Positions 1-7,495 are shown, counted from the stretch's first letter. The stretch: DNA of 26,692 nt from Lachnospiraceae bacterium EP-SM-12S-S03 (GCA_020540725.1 JAJBSL010000029.1:1-26692); one strand, 5' to 3'. Numbers and translations are program-made. Notes: generated by a model not told the origin, from the letters alone.

Positions 1-129
1 TGGCTGCATGGATCAATTTTTAGATTCATGGCACAGTTATCGCTTCAGATACTGTTCCGTGAATAATTTAGGATAAATTTTAACCCATTTTTGAATTTGT
101 TCCGTATTAGTAATTGAAAGGGAAAAAAT
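1..129. other. Left-edge segment, no supported gene
   Basis: Frame 1 is open from the edge to a stop at 64-66 and frame 2 to a stop at 74-76. Either could be the tail of a gene that begins outside the window, but 21 to 24 codons are too few to decide, and I recognise neither. The rest is AT-rich and leads into the ribosome-binding site of the 130-315 gene. I could not find a convincing -35/-10 pair here. Confidence 0.3.
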
Positions 130-315
130 ATGAAAGAAGAGAACAGATTTGAAAGAAGCATTCAGGAACTGAAAAAAATAATTGTGGCTGAGAAAGGGGT
201 GGAATTTTATCTGAATATGGAAAAACAGCTAGAAGAGAAAGAACAAAATGATTTTATGAAAGGGTATCGCTATGCCATCCAAATCTTGGAGGAATCCATA
301 CTAAGGGAAAAGTAG
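130..315 (+). CDS. Small hypothetical protein, 61 aa
   Basis: I do not recognise a family. The protein is charged (many Lys and Glu), has no signal peptide or membrane span, and looks helical, with a possible short coiled coil over residues 25-40. A purine-rich AAGGGAAAA stretch lies just upstream of the ATG, which supports translation. It converges on the XRE repressor gene, and the two stop codons are only 17 nt apart, inside the arms of one imperfect hairpin. Small acidic/basic helical proteins of this kind are common beside XRE regulators in mobile or accessory DNA, but that is context, not a function. It could also be a chance ORF; the good start region argues against that. Confidence 0.5.
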   Translation: MKEENRFERSIQELKKIIVAEKGVEFYLNMEKQLEEKEQNDFMKGYRYAIQILEESILREK

Positions 316-336
316 ACAGTCCAGTGAACTGCCTAC
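312..336. other. Hairpin across the two convergent stop codons
   Basis: GTAGACAGT (312-320) pairs with ACTGCCTAC (328-336) over nine positions with one A/C mismatch, leaving a 7-nt loop. The TAG of the 61-aa gene (313-315) and the TAG of the XRE gene (complement of 333-335) occupy equivalent positions in the two arms. There is no T-tract on either side, so it is not a standard intrinsic terminator; it might slow polymerases arriving from both sides. Confidence 0.4.
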
Positions 337-617
337 GAGGTAGAAATGCGGATATCATCAATCAACGCTTGCAAATGAGAAAGTTGCTTGTCGGACAAAC
401 CGGTAATTTCTAAATATTTTCGCTGGTCTATTTCCAATAAGACATCAGTACTTACAGAGAAAAAATAGGAAATCTTCACTAACATTTCAATGGAAGGAAG
501 AATATTGTTATTTTCCCAATTAGAGATGGTCTGCTTTGAAACATTTAAATCATTAGCAAGCTGTACCTGATTCAGGTTGTGAGAAAGTCTTAAATTTTTA
601 ATTACATCACCGAACAT
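333..617 (-). CDS. XRE-family transcriptional regulator
   Basis: A 94-aa DNA-binding protein with a Cro/C1-type helix-turn-helix over about residues 6-62; the recognition region is around residues 17-37, with the typical SKQTISNWEN signature at 27-36. The last 30 residues form a short helical tail that may serve dimerisation. I chose the ATG at 617 because AGGAGG (628-623 on this strand) lies 5 nt before it and the HTH starts straight after; the longer frame back to 719 has no such site and would add unrelated residues. It is divergent from the lipoprotein gene at 766. The dyad ATACTAAAGTAT, within the promoter of that gene, is a plausible operator. Likely a repressor of the rightward genes, of itself, or of both; target and signal are unknown. 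Confidence 0.88.
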   Translation of the reverse strand: MFGDVIKNLRLSHNLNQVQLANDLNVSKQTISNWENNNILPSIEMLVKISYFFSVSTDVLLEIDQRKYLEITGLSDKQLSHLQALIDDIRISTS

Positions 618-659
618 AATAGCCTCCTTATAGTTATAGGGTACTTGTAAAAGAATATA

Positions 660-688
660 TTTACTAAATACTAAAGTATTGCTATAAT
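660..688 (+). promoter_or_regulatory. Promoter with a dyad operator in its spacer
   Basis: TTTACT (660-665) and a perfect TATAAT (683-688) are separated by 17 bp. The spacer contains the dyad ATACTAAAGTAT (668-679; arms ATACT/AGTAT). A repressor bound there would block polymerase directly. The closest DNA-binding gene is the divergent XRE gene starting at 617, so it is the obvious candidate binder. The promoter should drive the lipoprotein gene starting at 766. Confidence 0.6.
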
Positions 689-765
689 GGACTATATATA
701 TGCAAGGGAGCATATTCAAAAGAAAAAGATTAAGAAATATTTTGAGGAAAGTTGAGGGAAAACAA

Positions 766-1935
766 ATGAAAAAGCTAAAAGTATTAGGAATAGTTATAGT
801 GGCAGCCGTTGGATTGGTCGGAATGACAGGATGTGGGAAAAAGAAGGTGGATTTGAATCAATATGTGGAGGTAAATATTTCAGGAGTTGATACAAAAGGG
901 ACGGCTAATATTGAATTTGACTACGACAAGTTTGAGGAAGATATAGTAAAGGTTCTGGATGAAAGGGAAAAGAAGAACGATTCTTTAGAAGATATGTTTT
1001 CTGCATATGATCAGCTTAGCAAGGCGGAAGAATGCTTTGAATTTGAAGTAAGTCCTGAAAAAGACTTGAAAAACGGAGATAAAGTTGTAGTGAAAGCTAT
1101 TATTGACGAAAAATTAGCAGAAGAATTGGATTTGAAGTTTAAGTTTAAAGAAATAGAAGAGAAGGTAAGTGGGTTAAAAGAAGCAACTATTATTTCTGAG
1201 AAAGAGTTATTTGAAGATGTTGTTATAGAATTTACCGGCGTTTCTCCAAATGCAGAAGTACAGATTCGAAATACTTCAGAAGACGAATATATTTCACAGG
1301 TACAGTTTTATGCAGATAAAACAAGCGGATTGAAAAAGGGAGATAAAATTACAGTAACGGCAGAAGGAAACTTTGATGAAGAAGAAGGTATTATTCTTGA
1401 GAAAACGGAAAAGGAATACACGGTTGAAGAAACAGATGTTTATATAACTTCTGTTGATGAACTGTCACAGGAACAGATGCAGAAAATTATGAATCAGGCG
1501 AAAGATATGGTGGAGGCGCAATTGAGTGGAAGGACTTGCAGTGAGGGATTTTATAAAGGTGATGATTATATATCTTCGGTAGGATCGGCAGATGAAATCA
1601 ATGAGATCAGTTTGCAGACGTCTTATTTTAGTTCTCTGAAAGAAGGATTAGATAGAGAGTGGGGAGATTCTTATAACCGTTTAGATATTACGTATAAATT
1701 TAATGCAATCAAAATGGGTTCTTTTGCTTTTGAAGAGGAAGATTTTACAGATTGTTATATTTCTATTCAATGTGATGATATTGTCATGACAAAAGAAGGA
1801 GAGCTTCAGTTTGACATTGACAATATGGAGTTCACAGACGGATTTGCATCGTTTGATACATTTTATCAAAATATCATTACACCGAATAAGGAAAGATATG
1901 AAATCGAGGAAGTTGATTTGACAAAATTTCAATAA
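766..1935 (+). CDS. Predicted lipoprotein with two tandem similar domains
   Basis: A 389-aa secreted lipoprotein: Lys-Lys start, hydrophobic segment at residues 6-20, and a lipobox ending GMTGC with the lipidated Cys near residue 23, then a charged mature part. Two stretches look alike: a GVDTKGTANIEF...NGDKVVVKA block (about residues 38-115) and a GVSPNAEVQI...KKGDKITVTA block (about 165-220). This suggests duplicated beta-rich modules. A C-terminal part (from about 245) is unlike them. The ATG at 766 has GAGGGA 6 nt upstream and places the signal peptide at the N-terminus; the frame extends back to 700 but would hide the signal. A strong terminator follows, so it may be transcribed alone. 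The same kind of exported protein occurs near zinc-ribbon membrane proteins in Firmicutes, from memory. Exact role unknown. Confidence 0.75.
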   Translation: MKKLKVLGIVIVAAVGLVGMTGCGKKKVDLNQYVEVNISGVDTKGTANIEFDYDKFEEDIVKVLDEREKKNDSLEDMFSAYDQLSKAEECFEFEVSPEKDLKNGDKVVVKAIIDEKLAEELDLKFKFKEIEEKVSGLKEATIISEKELFEDVVIEFTGVSPNAEVQIRNTSEDEYISQVQFYADKTSGLKKGDKITVTAEGNFDEEEGIILEKTEKEYTVEETDVYITSVDELSQEQMQKIMNQAKDMVEAQLSGRTCSEGFYKGDDYISSVGSADEINEISLQTSYFSSLKEGLDREWGDSYNRLDITYKFNAIKMGSFAFEEEDFTDCYISIQCDDIVMTKEGELQFDIDNMEFTDGFASFDTFYQNIITPNKERYEIEEVDLTKFQ

Positions 1936-1972
1936 TGTACCATTAGCGTTAGAATCAATTGGAACAGCACGG

Positions 1973-2007
1973 AAAGAGAATCGTCGAAAAAGGATGATTC
2001 TCTTTTT
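1973..2007 (+). terminator. Intrinsic terminator after the lipoprotein gene
   Basis: AAAGAGAATCGTC (1973-1985) pairs with GATGATTCTCTTT (1993-2005), 13 pairs including one G-T, around a 7-nt loop. The T-run continues to 2007. It separates the lipoprotein gene from the M48/sigma pair. Downstream, TTGACC at 2037-2042 could be a -35 box for the next genes, but I see no good -10 at the right distance. Confidence 0.75.
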
Positions 2008-2103
2008 GAGAGAAAATATAAAAAAATAAAAAATTTTTGACCCTTTTATTGAAAAGGAATCGTACAAGTAGATGAAAAGAAAAATACACATATGGAGGAG
2101 AAG

Positions 2104-3150
2104 ATGATGAGAACATGTGAGAAGTGTGGTGCAGAGTTTGCAACTGATGTAAACTTCTGTACGAAATGTGGGGAAAAATTTGACAATTATTCAACAAAGG
2201 TGATGAGCGACACGAAACAAATGGAAAGGAATGATATATGGAAAATATTGGATAAATGCTATGTGGTAGATTTCCTGAAAAATGTATTCAGAGGATCTAA
2301 TATTCCGGTGCTGATTTATCTTGCATTAAATGTATTCTTAATCAGTATGGTAGCCATATATATTTCTGATAGGAATGCGATGGTGGGCATTTTGTACGGA
2401 ATTGTATTATATGCCATATCATTGACGATTGCATTATCGCCACTTGGAGAATGGATTTTACGTTTTCAGACCAGATGTAGAAAACTCAATCATTTTAATG
2501 ATGCTGATCGTATTGTAAAATTGTATGAGGAAGTTTGCGAAAATGCAAAGAGAAGAGGACAAAAAGTCCCGAAAGATGTAAAATTATATATGAATGAAGA
2601 TGAAATTCCAAACGCATTTGCGACAGGAAGAAAGACGATTTGTATAACGGCGGGAATGACAAGACTATCAGACGGCGAAATCAAAGCGACGTTGGCCCAT
2701 GAATTAGGACATCTTTGCCATCATGATACAGATTTGATCCTTGTTATCTCTGTAGGGAACATGATTATTTCAGCTATTATTTTAGGAATTCGTATTATCT
2801 GCGAAATGATACATCTTATGATACAGATAGGTCTTCTTTTTCTAGGTGGAAGAGAAGGATTGGTGGGGAGTATCCTGACATTTGTATATAAGATGCTGTT
2901 TGATTTTTGTGTTTTAGGATTTATGTGGATATGGACAAAACTAGGAATTCTCTTAGTCATGAAGTCAAGCCGGGAAAATGAATTTGAAGCAGATGGATTT
3001 GCGGCTAACCTTGGATATCGGGAAGAATTATGTGTGTTATTGGAAAATATTTCCGGTGAAAATGAAAAGAAAAAGGGATTATTTGCCAATTTGTCAAGTA
3101 GTCATCCGGATACAAAGAAAAGGGTGGCAAGACTACGTCAGATAAAATAA
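2104..3150 (+). CDS. Zinc-ribbon M48-family membrane metalloprotease
   Basis: A 348-aa membrane protease related to HtpX/Ste24. An N-terminal zinc ribbon has CxxC pairs at residues 5/8 and 19/22. Hydrophobic spans follow at about 66-88 and 92-112, with two more after the active site (about 211-245 and 255-285). The catalytic HELGH is at 199-203, and the third zinc ligand is probably Glu293 in ENEFEAD. The SSHPDTKKRV signature (332-341) near the C-terminus is typical of the family. M48 enzymes act in membrane-protein quality control, with the active site facing the cytoplasm. GGAGG at 2094-2098 places the start at 2104 or 2107; an ATG at 2092 overlaps that site and has no good one of its own. 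Only 17 nt separate it from the sigma-factor gene, so the two are probably co-transcribed. The zinc ribbon resembles that of its neighbour. Confidence 0.9.
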   Translation: MMRTCEKCGAEFATDVNFCTKCGEKFDNYSTKVMSDTKQMERNDIWKILDKCYVVDFLKNVFRGSNIPVLIYLALNVFLISMVAIYISDRNAMVGILYGIVLYAISLTIALSPLGEWILRFQTRCRKLNHFNDADRIVKLYEEVCENAKRRGQKVPKDVKLYMNEDEIPNAFATGRKTICITAGMTRLSDGEIKATLAHELGHLCHHDTDLILVISVGNMIISAIILGIRIICEMIHLMIQIGLLFLGGREGLVGSILTFVYKMLFDFCVLGFMWIWTKLGILLVMKSSRENEFEADGFAANLGYREELCVLLENISGENEKKKGLFANLSSSHPDTKKRVARLRQIK

Positions 3151-3167
3151 AAGAGGAGAGAGTAAAG

Positions 3168-5753
3168 ATGTACTGTGAGAAATGTAAGAAAATCTATTCG
3201 TCAGATGAGAATTTCTGTGCGGATTGCGGAAGTAAATTAGTAGACGAACTGGATGTTTATGCGAGGGAACTTCTGAATAAAGATGAAGCTGCATTCGACA
3301 AAATTTACGACAATACCAAAACTTGGGTGTCGAGATATGTTTCTATGCATTTGGCAAATCAGGAAGATTGTATGGATTGTACGCAGGAAATCTATTTTAA
3401 ACTTTTTAATAAGATTGAGTTGTTCCATCCGGAAAATGGGAAATTTCGTCCGTGGTTTAACACACTTGTTAAAAATCAGGTCATTGATTTCGCAAGAAAG
3501 AATAGCAAGGAAGTTCTAGTGGAAGATGAAGAAGTTTTTGAGGGTATCGTGGATCCGGAACCAATTGCTGAAATCGAGATGGATCGAAAAGAAAGTTCAA
3601 GGTTGTTAAATGAGATTCTGGATACACTTCCGGAAGAACAGAAGCAGTGTATCACAGGATTTTACTTTGAGGGAAGAAAACGTAAAGAAATAGCAGAAAT
3701 CTTAGGGTTATCAGAAGATACGATTAAAAGCCGTCTTCGTCTTGCGAAACAGAAAATAGAAGAAAAAGTATTAGAATTAGAGCGAGTGCAAGGAACAAGG
3801 CTTTACGGTCTTTCGCCATTTGCATTCTTCCTTTTCCTTGGTGCAAACGAAAGAACAAAAGGCTTGAACTTTGTTTTACTTCAAGGAAGAATTTTGAAGC
3901 AGAAAGCGATAGCAGAACAGATTAGCAAAGATGCTGGAACTTTGAATGGAGTAGAGGAAACGACCATAGAAGGAACAAAAATGTCTGTAGGTGAAGCAGC
4001 AACTACTGTAGGAAAAGCGACAGTGGCGACAGCCGGGAAGTCTGCATTTATGAAAACAATGATTGCTATTGTCGCAACAGCAGTCATCGGAGGAGGAAGT
4101 TTCCTTGGGTATACAATCTACCAGAAGCAACATAAAGAACCGAAGCAAGAGACGATCGCTGTGCAAGAAATAGATAAAGAACTGGAAGAACTTCTTAATA
4201 ATATTGATATGGAATATTTGGAAGGGGCATTGCTTTTGTTGCCGGAATTTACGGAGAAAGAAAGAGTTTCAGATTCGCAGATTTGTGATATGGCATATGT
4301 GGCCGGGGTGGCGAAGTATTTTAATGAATATGTAAATCGAGATTTTTATAAAATAGGAAATGTAGTTAGAGATCAGGATGTTGTTAAAATAATTAGCAAT
4401 GAAGAAATGGAAGAAAATCAATACGAGTATGGATATGTTTTATTGGAGGGAGAAGCATTTGTACCTATTTTTGAAATGCTAGGAAAAACATATAAAGAAA
4501 ATATACTTTTAAATAGCGAGTCAAGGTTTGTGAAGGACGAAGACAATATAAAGGTATTGACTGATGCAATTATTGAGCCTGGAAGAGAATATAAGATTAA
4601 AGAAATACGAACAGAAGCTGATTCTAAGAAGAAAAGAATTGTTATGGAATATACTCGTGAAGAAGCGATATATGTAGGAAGTTTAAGTGAACAGGAGCTA
4701 GAATACAAAGAGGAAAAATATTGTGCTGTTCTTTCGCCGTCAGATAATGCCTTGGGATATGTGATTGAAAGTAACACCGTAAAGGAAAAGGACACTTCGG
4801 AAATACAGGGGCATGAAGAAGAAATATATGCAGAAACCTTGGAAAAATATCGGACAGGAATGAAAGAAAACTGGAGTATGGAGGAATTCTTGGGTGCTGG
4901 TTTAAGCGATTGTTGTGAAGGGGAAAACAGATTAGGGTATTCTATTTTGGATATTAACGGAGATGGCCAAAAGGAACTATTTATAGGGAAGATAGGTGCT
5001 GATAGTGGAGAAGTTTTTGATGCATATACAATTAGCAACGGACAACCTGTACTATTGGTACAAAGTAAATTCCGGTATATGTACTATTTGACAGCCGAAT
5101 TTAATATTTGCTGTTTGAATTTTGGAGCAAATACATACGATTATTATTATGTAGAAAAAAATAACACAGAATTGCAATTAGTTGAATCTATATCTTATGG
5201 CGAAAATATGGATGGAGAAAGCTCATGGATGCATAGTGATAAAGAAAAATTGTATCCAGGGGTTTCTACACAATATGACCTTATTACAGAAGAACAAGCA
5301 AAGAAGATTCAAGAAAAATATAGTGAACGTTACAAATTTGATTTTAAACCGATTTTAGAAACAGAAAGTGAAACAGGAAATAAGATGGAATCTTCTTTGA
5401 AGAAAAGCGAAATGGAAAATGTTGCAAAAGTGGAAGAAGAGTCGGAGCGGTTAGAACAAAATCTTAGCGATACTGCAATCCAAAGTGAAATGAACGAATA
5501 TAGTGGACAATACTATAAACTGTGGGATGATGAGTTGAATCGTTTGTGGAAAGTTTTGAAAAATGAATTGAATGATGAGACGATGAAAAGTGTATTGGAA
5601 GAACAAAGGCAATGGATTAAAGAGAAGGAAACTGCAGTGAGTGAAGCAAAGGCACTTGTATCAGGAGGAAGTGCGGAGATTATGAATGCTAATATGACAG
5701 GAGGAGAGCTGACAAGGAGTAGGGTATATGAACTGTTGGAATATCTTCCTTAA
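3168..5753 (+). CDS. Membrane-tethered ECF sigma factor fused to LprI-like domain
   Basis: 861 aa in several parts. A zinc ribbon (Cys 3/6/17/20) is followed by sigma-70 region 2 (about 31-112, with DCTQEIYFKLF and FRPWFNTLVKNQ) and region 4 (about 146-205, with LPEEQKQC and the HTH around KEIAEILGLSEDTIKSRL). A linker rich in Ala, Thr and Gly leads to one membrane span (about 296-318). The remaining 540 residues should lie outside the cell. They include an EF-hand-like DINGDGQKE loop (595-603) and a C-terminal LprI/DUF1311-type domain (about 770-859, with WDDELNRLWKVL and EEQRQWIKEKE). GAGGAG 9 nt upstream supports the ATG. The cytoplasmic half should bind RNA polymerase and DNA, and the outer half could sense the envelope or hold the factor inactive. 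The frame runs through without interruption, so the fusion is real in this sequence. Function beyond the domains is inference. Confidence 0.88.
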   Translation: MYCEKCKKIYSSDENFCADCGSKLVDELDVYARELLNKDEAAFDKIYDNTKTWVSRYVSMHLANQEDCMDCTQEIYFKLFNKIELFHPENGKFRPWFNTLVKNQVIDFARKNSKEVLVEDEEVFEGIVDPEPIAEIEMDRKESSRLLNEILDTLPEEQKQCITGFYFEGRKRKEIAEILGLSEDTIKSRLRLAKQKIEEKVLELERVQGTRLYGLSPFAFFLFLGANERTKGLNFVLLQGRILKQKAIAEQISKDAGTLNGVEETTIEGTKMSVGEAATTVGKATVATAGKSAFMKTMIAIVATAVIGGGSFLGYTIYQKQHKEPKQETIAVQEIDKELEELLNNIDMEYLEGALLLLPEFTEKERVSDSQICDMAYVAGVAKYFNEYVNRDFYKIGNVVRDQDVVKIISNEEMEENQYEYGYVLLEGEAFVPIFEMLGKTYKENILLNSESRFVKDEDNIKVLTDAIIEPGREYKIKEIRTEADSKKKRIVMEYTREEAIYVGSLSEQELEYKEEKYCAVLSPSDNALGYVIESNTVKEKDTSEIQGHEEEIYAETLEKYRTGMKENWSMEEFLGAGLSDCCEGENRLGYSILDINGDGQKELFIGKIGADSGEVFDAYTISNGQPVLLVQSKFRYMYYLTAEFNICCLNFGANTYDYYYVEKNNTELQLVESISYGENMDGESSWMHSDKEKLYPGVSTQYDLITEEQAKKIQEKYSERYKFDFKPILETESETGNKMESSLKKSEMENVAKVEEESERLEQNLSDTAIQSEMNEYSGQYYKLWDDELNRLWKVLKNELNDETMKSVLEEQRQWIKEKETAVSEAKALVSGGSAEIMNANMTGGELTRSRVYELLEYLP

Positions 5754-5821
5754 ATAGTAAAAGAAAGACAAAACAGATATTTTACATGGTACAAATTGTG
5801 ATAAAAGGAGAATGATAGGTT

Positions 5822-6013
5822 ATGAAAAACGAAAAAGTGAGAAAAATGATTTTGGGTATTATGTTGGCAATGATACTTATAAGTGGTTGTGGTAAAAAAG
5901 TGGTGTGTGATTTTTGTGACGAGAAAAAATCATGTACTACCAAGGAAGTTATGGGAGAGAAAATAAATATTTGTGATGCTTGTTTGAAAGAGTTGGAGGA
6001 AGAATTATACTAA
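5822..6013 (+). CDS. Small cysteine-rich lipoprotein
   Basis: A 63-aa protein with a lipoprotein signal: basic start, hydrophobic residues 9-20, and lipobox LISGC with the lipidated Cys at 23. The mature part is only 41 residues and carries CDFC (29-32) and CDAC (51-54), plus one more Cys at 38, so it could hold one zinc ion as a knuckle outside the membrane, or form disulphides. AGGAG (5806-5810) lies 11 nt before the ATG, a little long. It sits 68 nt after the sigma-factor gene in the same direction with no terminator between, so it may be the last gene of that unit. No known family comes to mind; a metal or redox sensor or chaperone role is only a guess. Confidence 0.7.
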   Translation: MKNEKVRKMILGIMLAMILISGCGKKVVCDFCDEKKSCTTKEVMGEKINICDACLKELEEELY

Positions 6014-6051
6014 AGAAGATTTCCTCATATCTGATGTGTTGAAAATCAATC

Positions 6052-6079
6052 TTGACAATCTGCTTTCGTGTGATAAAAT
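6052..6079 (+). promoter_or_regulatory. Promoter of the pheS leader
   Basis: A perfect TTGACA (6052-6057) and TAAAAT (6074-6079) are 16 bp apart. Transcription would start near 6086, giving a leader of about 300 nt that contains the T-box. Confidence 0.75.
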
Positions 6080-6111
6080 AGTGAATAGATTTGAATATCA
6101 AAAGGCTTTGA

Positions 6112-6345
6112 ATGCGTTAAGTAGAGACCCATTTTCTAGCAGAGAGAGGAAATCACCGGCTGAAAGTTTCCTTGAGTTCAGATGGTAATCGAATTTCCCG
6201 CAGGAGCCGCAGTTCTGAAGAGCGATTGTGTAGGAACTGACGTATGTGCACGTTACGCAAACTTAAGAGTCTGCTTTTTGAAGCAGGAATTAGGGTGGTA
6301 CCGCGATTATGTCCTCGTCCCTTTGTGGGGCGAGGATTTTCTTAT
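6112..6345 (+). promoter_or_regulatory. T-box riboswitch, phenylalanine type
   Basis: The leader carries the conserved T-box AGGGTGGTACCGCG (6292-6305), which contacts the acceptor end of uncharged tRNA, followed at once by a terminator hairpin. Upstream, the Stem I elements AGAGAG (6142-6147 region) and GGCTGAAAG (6158-6166) are visible. The specifier region reads GAATTTCCC (6191-6199), so the codon is TTC (6195-6197) or TTT (6194-6196); both are Phe and fit the downstream gene. CTGCTT/AAGCAG (6271-6286) forms the Stem III hairpin. Known logic: uncharged tRNA-Phe binds, the antiterminator forms and pheS is transcribed. The 5' border is approximate. Confidence 0.93.
6313..6342 (+). terminator. 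Regulated terminator of the T-box leader
   Basis: CCTCGTCCC (6313-6321) pairs with GGGGCGAGG (6327-6335), including one T-G pair, followed by ATTTTCTT. It competes with the antiterminator formed by the T-box sequence just upstream. Confidence 0.9.
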
Positions 6346-6388
6346 GTCATAGAGAAGAGTAAGATCAATAAAAAAAGGAGATAAAATC

Positions 6389-7408
6389 ATGAAAGAAAAA
6401 TTACAGAGCATCAAAGAAGAAGCTTTGGCACAGATTCAGGCAGCAGATGTGCCGGAAAAATTAAATGATGTGCGTGTAAAGTACCTTGGTAAAAAAGGAG
6501 AACTTACAGCAGTATTGAAATCTATGAAAGACGTTGCGCCGGAAGACAGACCGAAGGTAGGTCAGATGGTAAATGAGACTCGTGAAGAGATCGAGACAGC
6601 TCTCAACAATGCGAAGACAGCAATGGAGAAAGCCATTCGTGAAGCGAAATTAAAAGAGGAAGTCATTGACGTTACACTTCCTTCTAAGAAAAACACAGTA
6701 GGCCACCGTCATCCGAACACCATCGCTTTGGAAGAAGTAGAGAGAATCTTCATCGGTATGGGATACGAAGTAGTGGAAGGACCGGAAGTAGAGTATGACG
6801 AATACAACTTTGAAAAATTAAATATTCCAGCAGACCATCCGGCAAAAGATGAACAGGATACTTTCTATATCAATAAAAATATTGTGCTTCGTACACAGAC
6901 ATCACCGGTACAGGCACGTGTGATGGAGCAGGGAAAACTTCCGATCCGTATGATCGCACCGGGAAGAGTATTCCGTTCTGACGAAGTGGATGCAACACAC
7001 TCTCCGTCGTTCCACCAGATTGAAGGACTTGTCATCGACAAAAACATTTCATTCGCAGATTTAAAAGGAACATTAGAAGTGTTCGCAAAAGAGTTATTCG
7101 GACCGGAAACAGAGACAAAATTCAGACCGCATCATTTCCCGTTCACGGAGCCGAGCGCGGAAGTGGACGTAACATGTTTCAAATGTGGCGGAAAAGGGTG
7201 CCGTTTCTGTAAAGGTTCCGGTTGGATTGAGATTTTAGGATGTGGTATGGTTCATCCACATGTACTGGAAATGTGTGGAATCGATCCGAACGAATACAAC
7301 GGATTTGCGTTTGGTGTAGGTCTGGAGCGTATTGCATTATTGAAATATGAAATTGACGATATGAGATTGTTATATGAGAATGATATCCGTTTCCTGAAAC
7401 AGTTCTAA
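6389..7408 (+). CDS. pheS: Phenylalanine--tRNA ligase alpha subunit
   Basis: 339 aa, the normal length of bacterial PheS, the catalytic subunit of the alpha2-beta2 enzyme that attaches phenylalanine to tRNA-Phe in the cytoplasm. The N-terminal coiled-coil arm covers about residues 1-90. Class II motif 2 is seen as [19 protein letters not shown] (residues 192-210), and motif 3 as [16 protein letters not shown] near residue 310. The [12 protein letters not shown] insertion (about 259-270) is common in Firmicutes PheS. AGGAGA upstream supports the ATG. Expression is under the Phe T-box leader. Unlike the usual tight pheST pair, 105 nt lie between this gene and pheT, filled by a repeat element. 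Confidence 0.98.
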   Translation: MKEKLQSIKEEALAQIQAADVPEKLNDVRVKYLGKKGELTAVLKSMKDVAPEDRPKVGQMVNETREEIETALNNAKTAMEKAIREAKLKEEVIDVTLPSKKNTVGHRHPNTIALEEVERIFIGMGYEVVEGPEVEYDEYNFEKLNIPADHPAKDEQDTFYINKNIVLRTQTSPVQARVMEQGKLPIRMIAPGRVFRSDEVDATHSPSFHQIEGLVIDKNISFADLKGTLEVFAKELFGPETETKFRPHHFPFTEPSAEVDVTCFKCGGKGCRFCKGSGWIEILGCGMVHPHVLEMCGIDPNEYNGFAFGVGLERIALLKYEIDDMRLLYENDIRFLKQF

Positions 7409-7416
7409 TTGTTAAA

Positions 7417-7495
7417 GGGGACAGGGCAAAGCTCAAAAAGGGACAGGGTAAAACTCAATTCGGGACGTAGTAAAGTGTAAAAAGTGTACGTCCCC
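7417..7495. repeat. Repeat/hairpin element between pheS and pheT
   Basis: Two 22-bp direct repeats lie side by side: GGGACAGGGCAAAGCTCA (start of 7418-7439) and GGGACAGGGTAAAACTCA (start of 7440-7461). A third partial copy begins GGGACG at 7462. GGGACGTA (7462-7469) pairs perfectly with TACGTCCC (7487-7494) across a 17-nt loop, and the whole element is bounded by GGGGAC and GTCCCC. This resembles the REP-type elements mobilised by RAYT (Y1) transposases; no transposase is in the window. It is co-transcribed with pheST and could alter the amount of pheT made. Confidence 0.7.

Noticed and set aside
2092..2103. Earlier ATG for the M48 protease
   Set aside because: The ATG overlaps the GGAGG that best fits the start at 2104 or 2107, and the four extra residues precede the zinc ribbon without adding anything.
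4418..5038. 206-codon minus-strand open frame inside the sigma-fusion gene
   Set aside because: Ser- and Leu-rich antisense shadow of a GA-rich coding strand; no ribosome-binding site or known motif.
7417..7495. Possible CRISPR array from the direct repeats
   Set aside because: The copies touch each other with no spacers, there are only two and a half units, and no cas genes are near.
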